Shown here: one piece after another, positions 17,703 through 26,173 of the stretch
How positions within the stretch are numbered: the stretch's first letter is position 1
Layout: the number at the start of each line of letters is the position of its first letter
Source: Actinomycetospora lemnae
Lineage (GTDB): Bacteria > Actinomycetota > Actinomycetes > Mycobacteriales > Pseudonocardiaceae
Direction: 5' to 3'
Length of the DNA stretch: 61,114 bases
Assembly: GCF_028737315.1 (NCBI RefSeq)
Contig: NZ_JAQZAO010000022.1
Coordinates: 1 to 61,114, forward strand
Translations under genes and position numbers: made by a program
Notes under the pieces: model-generated
Databases searched by the model: none
The model's input: the letters and a program-made list of their open reading frames with translations, nothing else
Told to the model about the DNA's origin: nothing

Positions 17703-18353
17703 TCAGGACGGCGTGGCGTCGTCGAGCAGGTGGAGCTCGTGGGCGACGCGCACGAGCTCGGCGCGGCGGCTGCAGCCGTGGCGGCGCAGCATCGACGCGA
17801 CGTGGTACTTGATCGTGTGGGAGCTGAGGTGCAGGCGCTCGCCGATCTCGTGGTTGCTCTCACCGCGGCTGATCCCCCGGACGACGGCGAGCTCGCGCGC
17901 GGTGAAGCCAGCCGGTGAGGGGGCCGCGCCGAGGCGTCGCTGCAGGAGCTCCCCGGCGATGCGCGGCTCGAACCAGCTGCCCGCCGTGACGACCTCCCGC
18001 AGGATGTCCGGCACGCGGCGCACCGAGGTCTCCTTGAGCAGGTAGCCCGACGCCCCCGCCTCGACCGCCTGGGCCAGCAGCTCCCGGTTGCCGTAGGCAC
18101 TGAAGATGACCACGGCCGGCGGGCGGGACCGACGAGTCAGGGCCCGGCAGAGCTCGATGCCGTTGCCGCCGTCGCGCTCGCCGATGCGCAGGTCGACCAT
18201 GGCGACGTCCGGGCGGGCGCGGGCCACCAGCCCCTCCCCCTCCTCGACGGTGGCCGCCGCGCCGAGGAACTCCAGGTCCGGCTCGCGTCCGGCCAGGGCC
18301 CGCAGCCCGTCGTGGACGACCTCGTGGTCGTCGACCACGCAGAACCCGATCAC
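17703..18353 (-). CDS. NarL/LuxR-family response regulator
   Basis: 216 residues. The receiver domain has DDH near the start, phospho-acceptor Asp54 in MVDL, and the conserved Lys in GYLLKE. The C-terminal LuxR helix-turn-helix is FTARELAVVRGISRGESNHE with HTIKYHVASMLRR. The GTG start overlaps the stop of the histidine kinase (GTGA), so the pair is translationally coupled. Its targets are unknown; the penicillin acylase/deacetylase operon just upstream on the same strand is a reasonable guess. Confidence 0.9.
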   Translation of the reverse strand: MIGFCVVDDHEVVHDGLRALAGREPDLEFLGAAATVEEGEGLVARARPDVAMVDLRIGERDGGNGIELCRALTRRSRPPAVVIFSAYGNRELLAQAVEAGASGYLLKETSVRRVPDILREVVTAGSWFEPRIAGELLQRRLGAAPSPAGFTARELAVVRGISRGESNHEIGERLHLSSHTIKYHVASMLRRHGCSRRAELVRVAHELHLLDDATPS

Positions 18354-19957
18354 GGCGCCCCCGTCCCGCGCCGGGGCCACGGCGCCACCACCGCCCGCAC
18401 GTGCGTGCCGGTCGGGGCCGCGGGCTCGACGTGGAGCGTCCCGCCGACCTGGGCGACGGCGGCGTGCATCGCCCGCATCCCGAAGTGCGCGCCCGTCCCG
18501 CCCGCGCTGCTCGCCGCGTCGAAGACGCCGTCGTCGGTGACGCGCAGGACCACCACGAGCGGCGAGGTCTGCAGGCGCACGGTGAGGTGACGACAGCCCG
18601 AGTGCTGCTCGGCGTTCGTCAGCGCCTCCTGTCCGATCCGGGCGAGCGCGTCGGCGACCGCCGGGTCCAGCTCGAGGTCGGGCCCGTCGAGCTCGAGGGT
18701 GCGCTCCACGTCCCGCTCGGGCACCAGGGCGATGCGGTCGAGGACCTCCGACGCCGGCGCCGAGCCCGTCCGCGGCGCCGAGACGAGCAGCCCGAGCTCG
18801 CCGCGCAGCCGGGCCATGGCGGCCTCGGCGGCCCGGGCGATGGTGTCGAGACGGGTCGCGTGCTCGTCGTCGGTGACGCCGTGGCGGGCCTGCTCGGCCT
18901 CGAAGCCGATCGCGACGAGGCCGCGGACCACCGAGTCGTGCAGGTCGAAGGCCACCTGCTCGCGCACGGCCTGCTCGAGGGCCCGGGCCTGGTCGGCCTC
19001 GGCGTAGCGGCGCCGCACCCCGGGCGCGGCGTGCCCGGCGACGTCCTCGAGGAGCTCCTCGTCGACGGCCGTGAACGGCCGCATCCGCCGGTCCCCGATG
19101 TAGAGGACGGCCGCGATCCGACTGTCCACCGACACCGGCGCCGCCATCGCCGACACGATCCCCTCCCCCCGGGTCTCGTCGACCGGCGCCGCCTCGAGCC
19201 GCCCGTCGGACGCGTAGTTGGCCGAGCACACCGGACGGCCGAGACGCCGGGCGAGACCGCCCAGCCCCTGGCCGTGCTGCACCCGCAGCCGACGGAACGG
19301 CGCCGTGCGGATGCCGAGCGCCTCGTCGAAGACGTAGGTCCCGGACGCGTCGACGGGGACGCCGAGGTAGGCGACCTCGGCGCGGAACAGCTCGCGGGCC
19401 GAGCCGAGGATGGCGGTCAGGACGGCGGGCTCGTCGTCGCTGGCCACCGCCGCCTCGGCCATCGTCCGCGTCGCGGCGCGCAGGTCGCGCCCGAGCTGCA
19501 GTGCCCCGGCCTGCCGGCCCCGGCGCAGCGCCCGCCCGATGGACTGCCGGTAGTGGCGGCGCACGTCGTCGTCGAGGACGGCGTCGGGGTTGCCCAACGG
19601 CGTCGCGAGGTTGCCGAGGACGACCGCGCCGTGCCCGTGGCGGTCCCGCCAGGGCACGACGACGCTCGAGCGCAGCCGCAGGCCGTGGCCACGCAGCCGG
19701 GAGCGGATCTCCAGCCGGTCCCGGACCGCGGGCAGCCGGCGCGGGAGCACGGGATCGACGAGGACCGGCTCGTTGGGCAGGAAGCCCTCGATCCCGCCCG
19801 ACGCCACGGCGGCGAGGACCACCGCGGGCCCGGCGGCGCGGGCCTCGTAGACGACGACCCCGAACTCGGCGCCGAGCAGCGCCACGAGCTCGTCGAGGAC
19901 CGGGCCCACGGCGTCGTGGATCGCCCGCGAGCCACCGCCGTCGACCAGGTACTCCAC
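18350..19957 (-). CDS. GAF-domain sensor histidine kinase (HisKA_3 type)
   Basis: 535 residues. There are two GAF-like sensor regions, about residues 10-145 and 170-315. The dimerisation/phospho-acceptor helix FDLHDSVVRGLVAIGFE follows with His340, then an ATPase domain with N-box QEALTNAEQHS and a glycine-rich lid (GGTGAHFGMRAM). No membrane helix is found, so it is a cytoplasmic sensor, as in DevS-like kinases. Whether the GAFs bind heme or a small ligand cannot be told. The GTG start has GGAGGAG eight bases upstream. Confidence 0.88.
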   Translation of the reverse strand: MEYLVDGGGSRAIHDAVGPVLDELVALLGAEFGVVVYEARAAGPAVVLAAVASGGIEGFLPNEPVLVDPVLPRRLPAVRDRLEIRSRLRGHGLRLRSSVVVPWRDRHGHGAVVLGNLATPLGNPDAVLDDDVRRHYRQSIGRALRRGRQAGALQLGRDLRAATRTMAEAAVASDDEPAVLTAILGSARELFRAEVAYLGVPVDASGTYVFDEALGIRTAPFRRLRVQHGQGLGGLARRLGRPVCSANYASDGRLEAAPVDETRGEGIVSAMAAPVSVDSRIAAVLYIGDRRMRPFTAVDEELLEDVAGHAAPGVRRRYAEADQARALEQAVREQVAFDLHDSVVRGLVAIGFEAEQARHGVTDDEHATRLDTIARAAEAAMARLRGELGLLVSAPRTGSAPASEVLDRIALVPERDVERTLELDGPDLELDPAVADALARIGQEALTNAEQHSGCRHLTVRLQTSPLVVVLRVTDDGVFDAASSAGGTGAHFGMRAMHAAVAQVGGTLHVEPAAPTGTHVRAVVAPWPRRGTGAP

Positions 19958-20034
19958 GGCACCGTCTCCTCCCGCGTCCCTCCGAGAGTTGCACAGGAGT
20001 GGCGGCCCGTCACCGTCCCGGAGCGGGCGCCGAC

Positions 20035-20961
20035 TCAGGCCTGCCGCGCCCAGCTGGAGTCCGGCGGCGCCGGCTCGACCCCACGCACGTCGGGCAGGGC
20101 CATCTTGCGCTCGTCCTCCTCGTCGTCGACCCACGCGCGGGCGATCTCGTCGCAGGTCGCGAACCACACGCCGTCGTGCGAGACGATGTGCTGGATCAGC
20201 TTCTCGTACCACATCATGTGGTGCGCCTGACCGATGATCTGCGGGTGCACGCACGTGGCGTACACGGGGTTCTCCACGTTCTGGTAGGCGTAGTCGAAGA
20301 TGTCCTGCCAGCGCCGCAGGATCGTCTCGGTGTCCTGCATCCCGGCCTGCGGGCCCGTGTAGGCCAGCGGCGGGAAGTCGTCGAGGTACCAGTTCACCGG
20401 GATCTCGAGGACGTGGCTCGCCTTGCCGGCCACGTTCGCCTTCTCCCAGTTCACCTGCCAGCGCTGCGGCCGGTAGGGCACGAGGTCGCGGGCCATGAGG
20501 CTCGTGTCGTAGGTGAAGCCGGACTCCTCGATGATGTCGAGGGTGTTCTCGCTGTAGTCCCAGTACGGGGAGCGATAGCCCGTCGGGCGCAGCCCCAGCA
20601 CGTTCTTGAAGCTCTCGAACGCGAGGTCGACCAGGCGGCGCTCGGTGTCGCGCTCCAGACCCGGCGGGACCTCGTGGTAGTAGCCGTGGTGGCCGAACTC
20701 GTGGCCGTCCTCGAGCACCGCGCGGCACTGCTCGGGGAACGTGTCGACCGAGTGGCCGGGCGTGAACCAGGTCGTCGTGACGTCGTAGCGCCGGTAGAGC
20801 TCGAGCAGCCGCGGCACACCGACCTCGGCGCCGAACTGGCCCCGCGACATGGCCGACGGCGACGGACGGTTGAACGCGCCGAGCCACAGGGCCTGGGCGT
20901 CGAAGTCGGTCCCCAGGTTGACGGCGATCTTCTTGCCGGGCGGCAGTTGCAGGTGTCCCAT
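20035..20961 (-). CDS. Polysaccharide deacetylase-family (NodB fold) hydrolase
   Basis: 308 residues. The NodB fold is shown by GTDFDAQ (metal Asp), GHEFGHHGYYHE (His-x3-His), and GYRSPYWDYSENTLDIIEE. The sequence resembles the cytoplasmic PuuE/HpPgdA branch, which includes N-deacylases of small molecules and allantoinase-like enzymes, more than secreted chitin or peptidoglycan deacetylases; there is no signal peptide. It starts 21 bases after the penicillin acylase stop and is probably in the same operon, so both may act on one amide substrate (inference). Confidence 0.85.
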   Translation of the reverse strand: MGHLQLPPGKKIAVNLGTDFDAQALWLGAFNRPSPSAMSRGQFGAEVGVPRLLELYRRYDVTTTWFTPGHSVDTFPEQCRAVLEDGHEFGHHGYYHEVPPGLERDTERRLVDLAFESFKNVLGLRPTGYRSPYWDYSENTLDIIEESGFTYDTSLMARDLVPYRPQRWQVNWEKANVAGKASHVLEIPVNWYLDDFPPLAYTGPQAGMQDTETILRRWQDIFDYAYQNVENPVYATCVHPQIIGQAHHMMWYEKLIQHIVSHDGVWFATCDEIARAWVDDEEDERKMALPDVRGVEPAPPDSSWARQA

Positions 20962-20982
20962 CAGATCTCCTCGGTCAGGGCG

Positions 20983-23316
20983 TCACGACTTCTCTGGCGT
21001 GAGCTCGATGACGGTGTCGGCCTCGGCCTCGATGCGGGACCGGGTGTAGAGCAGCGGGAACGCCTCCCCGCGGCTCCAGGGGTCGAACAGGTCGGTCAGG
21101 TGCGGATCGCCGATCCGGCCCGACTGGCCGGGGGCGTTCATCGCCAGCGACGAGTCCCACGCGCCGACGTCGACGACGAGCCGGAACGTGGCGCCGGCGC
21201 TCTGCACGAAGTTCGGGCCGTACGCGGTGTTGCCGACGGTGTCGCCGCTGCCCCCGCGCGGCGCGGGGCCGGCGGAGAGCTGGTCGGCGGGCACCCCGGC
21301 GAGCAGGTGGCGCAGCGGGTGGTGGGCGTGGGCGACGTGCAGCGAACCCCAGGCCCACGCGGCGCGGTCGGCGCCGAGCAGCTCCTCGACCTCCCCGACG
21401 GCCGCCGGCAGCGTCGCGGCGACGATCTCCGCCAGGTCGGCGTCGGGCATGCCCTCCACCTGCTCGATGTCGACGCGGGCGTCGGCCAGCAGGTCCTCGG
21501 CCGGACTGATGCGGGTCGCGACGGCCACGGCGTCGTCGGTCCCGACGACGCCCTCCAGGGCGCGGCGCAGCAGTGCCGGACGCAGGTGACGACGGAACCA
21601 GACCTCGAACAGCGCGGCGGCCCCCGAGTCCGGCGCGAGCACCCCGTCCCACTCCGTGAGCAGGTCGAGCCCGTCGACGTCGCCCGGGACGGAGGCCTTC
21701 GCGACCCGCGCGAGGATGCGCCGCGCCGGGATCGACAGGAAGTCGCTCTGCAGCGCGACCATGCTCTCCGGCGTCGCGTCGGTGGTCGCGGCGAGCACCT
21801 CGTCGAGCCGGTGACGCCGGTAGGGCGCGTACCAGTCGTAGGTGATGTGGCGGTCGGCCGGGTGGTCGTCGGGCAGGTTGCACTCGTTGGCCGTGGCCAG
21901 GAAGCCCTGCTCCGGGTCCACGGCTCCGGGCAGCTGGTCGGCGTCGTAGAACCCGGCCCACTCGTAGCGTCCGTCGCCTGGCACCGGCAGCGTCCCGTCC
22001 CAGTTGGGGCGGACGGGCGTGAGGCCGCCGGTCTGCCAGGCGATGGTGCCCGACGGGTCGGCGTAGACCTGGTTCTCCGGCGGGGCGCCCCAGCGGTTCA
22101 TCGCGGCGGCGAACTCGTCCCAGTTCTCCGCCCGCATGTAGTCCATGCTCCCGAGGTAGGGCGCCATCCCCGGCTCGAGCCAGGCCGCGCGCACCGCGTA
22201 GGCGAGCCCCCGCTCGTGGTCGTGGTGGATCACCGGGCCGTGGCGGGTGAACAGCAGCTCCACGGTGACCGCGTCGCCGTCGCGGACCGCGATCGTCTCC
22301 TCCACCCGGCGCATCGCCTCCCAGCCGTCGCCGTAGCGGTAGCGCTGCGGGTCGTCCGGGGCGGTCTCGTAGACGTAGAGGTCCTCCTGGTCGATCGCGA
22401 AGATCGTCAAGCCGAAGGCGATGCGTCCGTTGTGGCCGATGGAGATGCCGGGAAGGGCGGGCTCGCCGCCGCCGATGACGTCGAAGCCGGGCGCAGACAG
22501 GTGCGCGATGTAGCGCAGGCCGGGCAGGGCGGCCGCCGCGCGGTGCGGGTCGTTCGCGAGCAGCGGGCGTCCCGACCGGGTCCGCGAGCCGGCGAGCACC
22601 CAGTTGTTGCTGCCCTCGGGCAGGACGTCCCCCTGCGCGTCGTCGACCGGCGACGGGGGCCCGAAGACCGGGGCCGAGGTGGCGAGGTCGTAGACCTTCA
22701 GCACGTCGTCGGGGATCGCGCCGACGTCGAGGCCCTCGGGGACCTCGAGCGGACGCCACGGCTCGCGGCGCCGCCGCAGTTCCTCGGCCTCGGCGGGCAG
22801 GTCCCGCAGGGTGCGGGCGCGGGCCACCTCGTCGCGCACGTTGTAGAAGAGGCCGTGGCTGCGGATCCGGGCCACGTCCTCGGGATCCCAGAACGCGGGC
22901 TCGTAGTCGAGCGCGCGGAACTCCTCGGGCAGCAGGCCGGGGTCCTCGCGCGTCAGCGCGACGTAGGCGTTGACCCCCTCGACGAACGCCGTCGAGGCGC
23001 GCTTGGTGTCCGATCCGTAGGCGAGCCACTCCCCCCGCATGTCGCCGCGGTAGAGGAACAGCCGCGCCGCCCGGTCGCGCTCCACGTGCTCGGCGCCGAA
23101 CACCTCGGCCAGCCGCCCGAGACCCCGGCGGCGCCAGAAGTCGATCTGCCACAGCCGGTCGCGGGCGGCGTTGAAGCCCTGCACCCGGAAGGCGTCGTAG
23201 GTGCTCGCCGCGTACATGTGGGGCACGCCCCACCGGTCGACGATGATCTCTGCCGGTCCCGTCAGACCTGGCAGCACGTACGACGCGCGGCTCGGGCCCG
23301 CCTGTCCGTCCGCCAC
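20983..23316 (-). CDS. Penicillin acylase-family Ntn hydrolase
   Basis: 777 residues. The precursor has the autoprocessing junction G235-S236 (PEGSNNWVLAG). Ser236 becomes the N-terminal nucleophile of the beta chain, giving about 235- and 542-residue chains. Conserved ANDPH and ISIGHNG blocks follow. Relatives hydrolyse penicillins, acyl-homoserine lactones or other amides. Unusually for the family, no signal peptide is visible, so it may be cytoplasmic. The GTG start has GGGGAG six bases upstream. It leads the deacetylase operon. Confidence 0.9.
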   Translation of the reverse strand: MADGQAGPSRASYVLPGLTGPAEIIVDRWGVPHMYAASTYDAFRVQGFNAARDRLWQIDFWRRRGLGRLAEVFGAEHVERDRAARLFLYRGDMRGEWLAYGSDTKRASTAFVEGVNAYVALTREDPGLLPEEFRALDYEPAFWDPEDVARIRSHGLFYNVRDEVARARTLRDLPAEAEELRRRREPWRPLEVPEGLDVGAIPDDVLKVYDLATSAPVFGPPSPVDDAQGDVLPEGSNNWVLAGSRTRSGRPLLANDPHRAAAALPGLRYIAHLSAPGFDVIGGGEPALPGISIGHNGRIAFGLTIFAIDQEDLYVYETAPDDPQRYRYGDGWEAMRRVEETIAVRDGDAVTVELLFTRHGPVIHHDHERGLAYAVRAAWLEPGMAPYLGSMDYMRAENWDEFAAAMNRWGAPPENQVYADPSGTIAWQTGGLTPVRPNWDGTLPVPGDGRYEWAGFYDADQLPGAVDPEQGFLATANECNLPDDHPADRHITYDWYAPYRRHRLDEVLAATTDATPESMVALQSDFLSIPARRILARVAKASVPGDVDGLDLLTEWDGVLAPDSGAAALFEVWFRRHLRPALLRRALEGVVGTDDAVAVATRISPAEDLLADARVDIEQVEGMPDADLAEIVAATLPAAVGEVEELLGADRAAWAWGSLHVAHAHHPLRHLLAGVPADQLSAGPAPRGGSGDTVGNTAYGPNFVQSAGATFRLVVDVGAWDSSLAMNAPGQSGRIGDPHLTDLFDPWSRGEAFPLLYTRSRIEAEADTVIELTPEKS

Positions 23317-23485
23317 GACCTGCTCCCCTCGTCGCTCCGCCGACGCGGCGAGTGAAGCAGCGGGAGAGGTCGTCACGTGGCCATGAGTGCACGGCCGCGG
23401 GAGCGGTCGCGGGCTAGCCGTTCGGGCAGTGCGACCGCTCGGCGCACGACCCGGTGACGGGGGTGTCGCGGGGCTACCCGCGTCC

Positions 23486-23899
23486 ATGGCCGATTTCACG
23501 GGCACCACCACCGTCGGCGCGGCCGACGACGTCCTGTTCGCCTTCCTCTCCGACGTGCACAACCTCCCGAAGTACTTCGCGCGCATGACCTCCGCCGAGC
23601 CCGGGGAGGGCAACGAGGTCCGCACCACCGCGGCGCTGCCCGACGGCTCGCAGGTCGAGGGCCGTGCGTGGTTCGAGGTCACCGACGACAGCCGCCACCT
23701 CGCCTGGGGCTCCGAGGGCGAGAACGGCTACCACGGCTACCTCGACGTGCGAGCGGTCGGCGACGACCGCTCCGAGGTCGAGGTGCACATCCACACCGAG
23801 CGGGTCACCGAGGACACCGACGGCAGCATCCAGGGCGGCGTCGACGAGACGCTGGCCGCGATCAAGCAGCTCGTCGAGCGGGCCGGCGCGCTCGACTGA
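23486..23899 (+). CDS. SRPBCC (START-like) family protein
   Basis: 137 residues with the polyketide-cyclase/START-like pattern: ADDVLFAFLSDVHNLPKYF at the N-terminus, alternating strands, and a C-terminal helix of the type SIQGGVDETLAAIKQLVE. Such small helix-grip proteins bind hydrophobic ligands; an individual function cannot be given. It is transcribed divergently from the penicillin acylase gene and convergently with the nitrilase remnant. Confidence 0.8.
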   Translation: MADFTGTTTVGAADDVLFAFLSDVHNLPKYFARMTSAEPGEGNEVRTTAALPDGSQVEGRAWFEVTDDSRHLAWGSEGENGYHGYLDVRAVGDDRSEVEVHIHTERVTEDTDGSIQGGVDETLAAIKQLVERAGALD

Positions 23900-23902
23900 C
23901 CG

Positions 23903-24295
23903 TCAGGGGGTCTCGGCCGGCACCGTCTCCCGGCCGAGCTCCTCGGCGTCGACGAACAGCGGCGCCGCCGGGGCCGACTGCTCGACGACGACGCTGTTCG
24001 GCGCACGGTTGATCAGCAGGCGCATGACGTCGGGCCGCGAGTAGTGGCCCACCGGGTCGGCCGCCGACTTGGCGATCGAGATGAGGGAGAGGTCGAGGTC
24101 GGCGACGACCAGGCCCTCCTCGGTCTCGGCCAGGTCCTCGCCGAGGGGCGTGCCCTCCGGCCCGAAGATGCGCGCGAAGCCGCCGCCCTGCAGCAGGAGC
24201 CGGCGCTTGGCCTCGGTGTCGCAGTAGAGGTCGTGGGCGGCCTGGCCGACCACCGAGCACGGCGGGCGCCGAGGTCGCTCCCATACCTCCGGCAT
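23903..24295 (-). pseudogene. Nitrilase C-terminal remnant
   Basis: The 130-residue frame holds only the end of an aliphatic/aromatic nitrilase: CSVVGQAAHDLYCDTEAKRR, GGGFARIFGPEGTPLGEDL, and ADPVGHYSRPDVMRLLINR. Nitrilases are about 330 residues and need an N-terminal Glu, Lys and Cys triad; all three are missing. The remnant could not catalyse nitrile hydrolysis. It lies divergent from the thioesterase at the edge of the aromatic CoA cluster, so the cluster's ancestor may have included a nitrile entry step. Confidence 0.75.
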
Positions 24296-24378
24296 CGAAG
24301 CGCGACGCCCACCGCGTGTCCACCGGCCGTCCGTCCACGGCGGGTTTGCGCGCCCCGCGCGGTGGGCGACCACGCCCC

Positions 24379-24795
24379 ATGGCCGACGACTACGGGCACT
24401 GGCAGGACGTCACCACCCGCTGGAACGACAACGACCAGTACGGGCACCTCAACAACGTGGTGCACCACGCGATCATGGACACGGTCGTGAACCGCTGGCT
24501 GATCGAGAACGACTGCCTCGACCCGCACGGGGGCGACACCGTCGGCCTGGTCATGGAGGTGCGCTGCGAGTACAAGGCGCAGGCCGGGTTCCCCGACGTC
24601 GTGTCGGTCGGCCTGCGGGTCGGCGAGCTCGGCAACTCCAGCGTGCGGTTCGAGGTCGGCATGTACCGCGGCGACGGCGAGCTGTTCTTCACCGGCGACT
24701 TCGTGCACGCGTTCATCGACCGGGAGACGGAGAAGACGGTGCCCATCGAGGGTGCGCGGCGGGCGGCGCTGGAGGGCCTGCAGCGGGCGGGCTGA
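24379..24795 (+). CDS. 4-hydroxybenzoyl-CoA-type hotdog thioesterase
   Basis: 138 residues, a single hotdog domain. The active-site block TTRWNDNDQYGHLNNV has the Asp and the Asn-Asn pair typical of 4HBT enzymes. It likely hydrolyses an acyl- or aroyl-CoA. It lies upstream of the PaaX-type regulator, aryl-CoA ligase and fused monooxygenase genes, so it may release or recycle an aromatic CoA ester of that pathway, for example gentisyl-CoA if the pathway handles salicylate. The ATG was chosen at the onset of homology. Confidence 0.85.
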   Translation: MADDYGHWQDVTTRWNDNDQYGHLNNVVHHAIMDTVVNRWLIENDCLDPHGGDTVGLVMEVRCEYKAQAGFPDVVSVGLRVGELGNSSVRFEVGMYRGDGELFFTGDFVHAFIDRETEKTVPIEGARRAALEGLQRAG

Positions 24796-24839
24796 CGGGT
24801 CGCGTGGGCGGCGGGTGGTCGGCGACCTACGGTGGACCG

Positions 24840-25685
24840 GTGAGCACGACGGCGGTGCGCGAGGTCGAGACCCCGTCCGCCACCCCTCGCGCCCTGATCG
24901 TCTCGCTGTTCGGGCTCTACGCCCGCGAGCTGGGCGGCTGGCTGTCCGTCGCGACGATCGTGCGCCTCATGGCCGACCTCGGGGTGGACGAGCAGGCCAC
25001 CCGGTCCGCGGTCTTCCGTCTCAAGAAGCGCGGCTGGCTGGACGCCGAGAAGGACGGCCGGAGCGCCGGCTACCGCGCCTCCCCCGAGGCCCTGGCGATC
25101 CTCGCGGAGGGCGACGAGCGGATCTTCGGGCGCCGGCGGGCGACCGCCGACGACGGCTGGCTGCTCGTGGTCTTCTCGGTGCCCGAGTCCGAGCGGGACA
25201 AGCGCCACCGGCTGCGCTCGACCCTGGCCCGGCTCGGGCTGGGCACGGTCGGCCCCGGCACGTGGGTGGCCCCCGGCCACCTCGACGAGGCGGTGCTCGG
25301 CGCGCTCGACCGGGGCGGGCTGCGCCAGTTCACCGACGTCTTCCGGGCCGACCACCTGTCGTCGGCGCCGCCACGCGACACGATCGCGGCCTGGTGGGAC
25401 CTCGACGCCCTGCAGACGACCTACGCCGACTACCTGGGCCGCTTCTCCGCCGTCGCCGATCGCTGGCCCGACGAGCCCGACGTCCCCGACGAGGCCCGGG
25501 CCTTCGCCGACTACGTCCCGGCCGTCACCGCCTGGCGCCGCCTGCCCTACCTCGACCCCGGGCTGCCGCTGGACGCGCTGCCCGAGGACTGGATCGGCTT
25601 GCGCGCGGAGGTGCTGTTCGCGCGGTTCCGCGAGCACCTGGCCGCGCCGGCCGCCGCACACGTCCGGGCGGTCGTGCGGGGCTGA
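24840..25685 (+). CDS. PaaX-family transcriptional regulator
   Basis: 281 residues. The N-terminal winged helix (LIVSLFGLYARELGGWLSVA, then TRSAVFRLKKRGWL) is followed by the PaaX central ferredoxin-like domain and a helical C-terminal domain. PaaX proteins repress aromatic catabolism and respond to an aryl-CoA intermediate such as phenylacetyl-CoA. By position it should control the adjoining aryl-CoA ligase/monooxygenase genes. It converges with the RidA gene with only three bases between them. Confidence 0.88.
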   Translation: MSTTAVREVETPSATPRALIVSLFGLYARELGGWLSVATIVRLMADLGVDEQATRSAVFRLKKRGWLDAEKDGRSAGYRASPEALAILAEGDERIFGRRRATADDGWLLVVFSVPESERDKRHRLRSTLARLGLGTVGPGTWVAPGHLDEAVLGALDRGGLRQFTDVFRADHLSSAPPRDTIAAWWDLDALQTTYADYLGRFSAVADRWPDEPDVPDEARAFADYVPAVTAWRRLPYLDPGLPLDALPEDWIGLRAEVLFARFREHLAAPAAAHVRAVVRG

Positions 25686-25688
25686 CCG

Positions 25689-26078
25689 TCAGACCGCCGC
25701 GACGGCCTGGATCTCCACCAGCGCCTCCGGCTGCCACAGGCCCGTGACACCGACGCCCGTCATCGCCGGGTAGTCGCGCCCGACGAGCTCCTTCCAGACC
25801 GCGCCGATCTCCTTGCCGTGCGCCTGGTAGTCGGGGATGTCGGTCAGGTAGATCGTCACCGAGAGGAACCTCGTCGGGTCTCCCCCGGCCTCGCGCAGCG
25901 CCGTGACCAGGTTCGACAGCGCCTGGCGGAACTGCTCGACGATGCCGCCCGGGACGATCCGCCCGTCGCGGTCGAGGGCCGTCTGCCCCGACAGCCAGAC
26001 GGTGTCGCCGTGGCGCACGGCGTGGGTGAACCCGCTGGGCCGGGCGAGGGACGCCGGGTTGACGAGGGAGATGGTCAC
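25689..26078 (-). CDS. RidA/YjgF-family protein
   Basis: 129 residues, one RidA domain with HAVRHGDTVWLSGQTALD and a C-terminal strand LVEIQAVAAV. The usual catalytic Arg of the enamine deaminase subgroup (in an R-x-x-V context near residue 105) is not evident, since VTGLWQPEALVEI stands there; it may belong to another RidA subgroup. RidA proteins hydrolyse reactive imines/enamines. Beside an aminobenzoyl-CoA-type monooxygenase this could mean release of ammonia from an imine intermediate (inference). It is divergent from the CoA ligase gene. Confidence 0.87.
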   Translation of the reverse strand: MTISLVNPASLARPSGFTHAVRHGDTVWLSGQTALDRDGRIVPGGIVEQFRQALSNLVTALREAGGDPTRFLSVTIYLTDIPDYQAHGKEIGAVWKELVGRDYPAMTGVGVTGLWQPEALVEIQAVAAV

Positions 26079-26173
26079 GAGGCCCTCCTGGAGTCAGCTG
26101 GTGTGGATCGTTGACGACCGTACCGAGAACGCAACACACTTTGGTGGTCGCCGACGATGCACGGAGGCCTGCC

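Noticed and set aside
19501..23355. A 1284-codon plus-strand frame opposite the kinase, deacetylase and acylase genes
   Set aside because: Antisense shadow: composition is Arg/Ala/Val-rich with no motif, while the minus strand holds recognisable families throughout.
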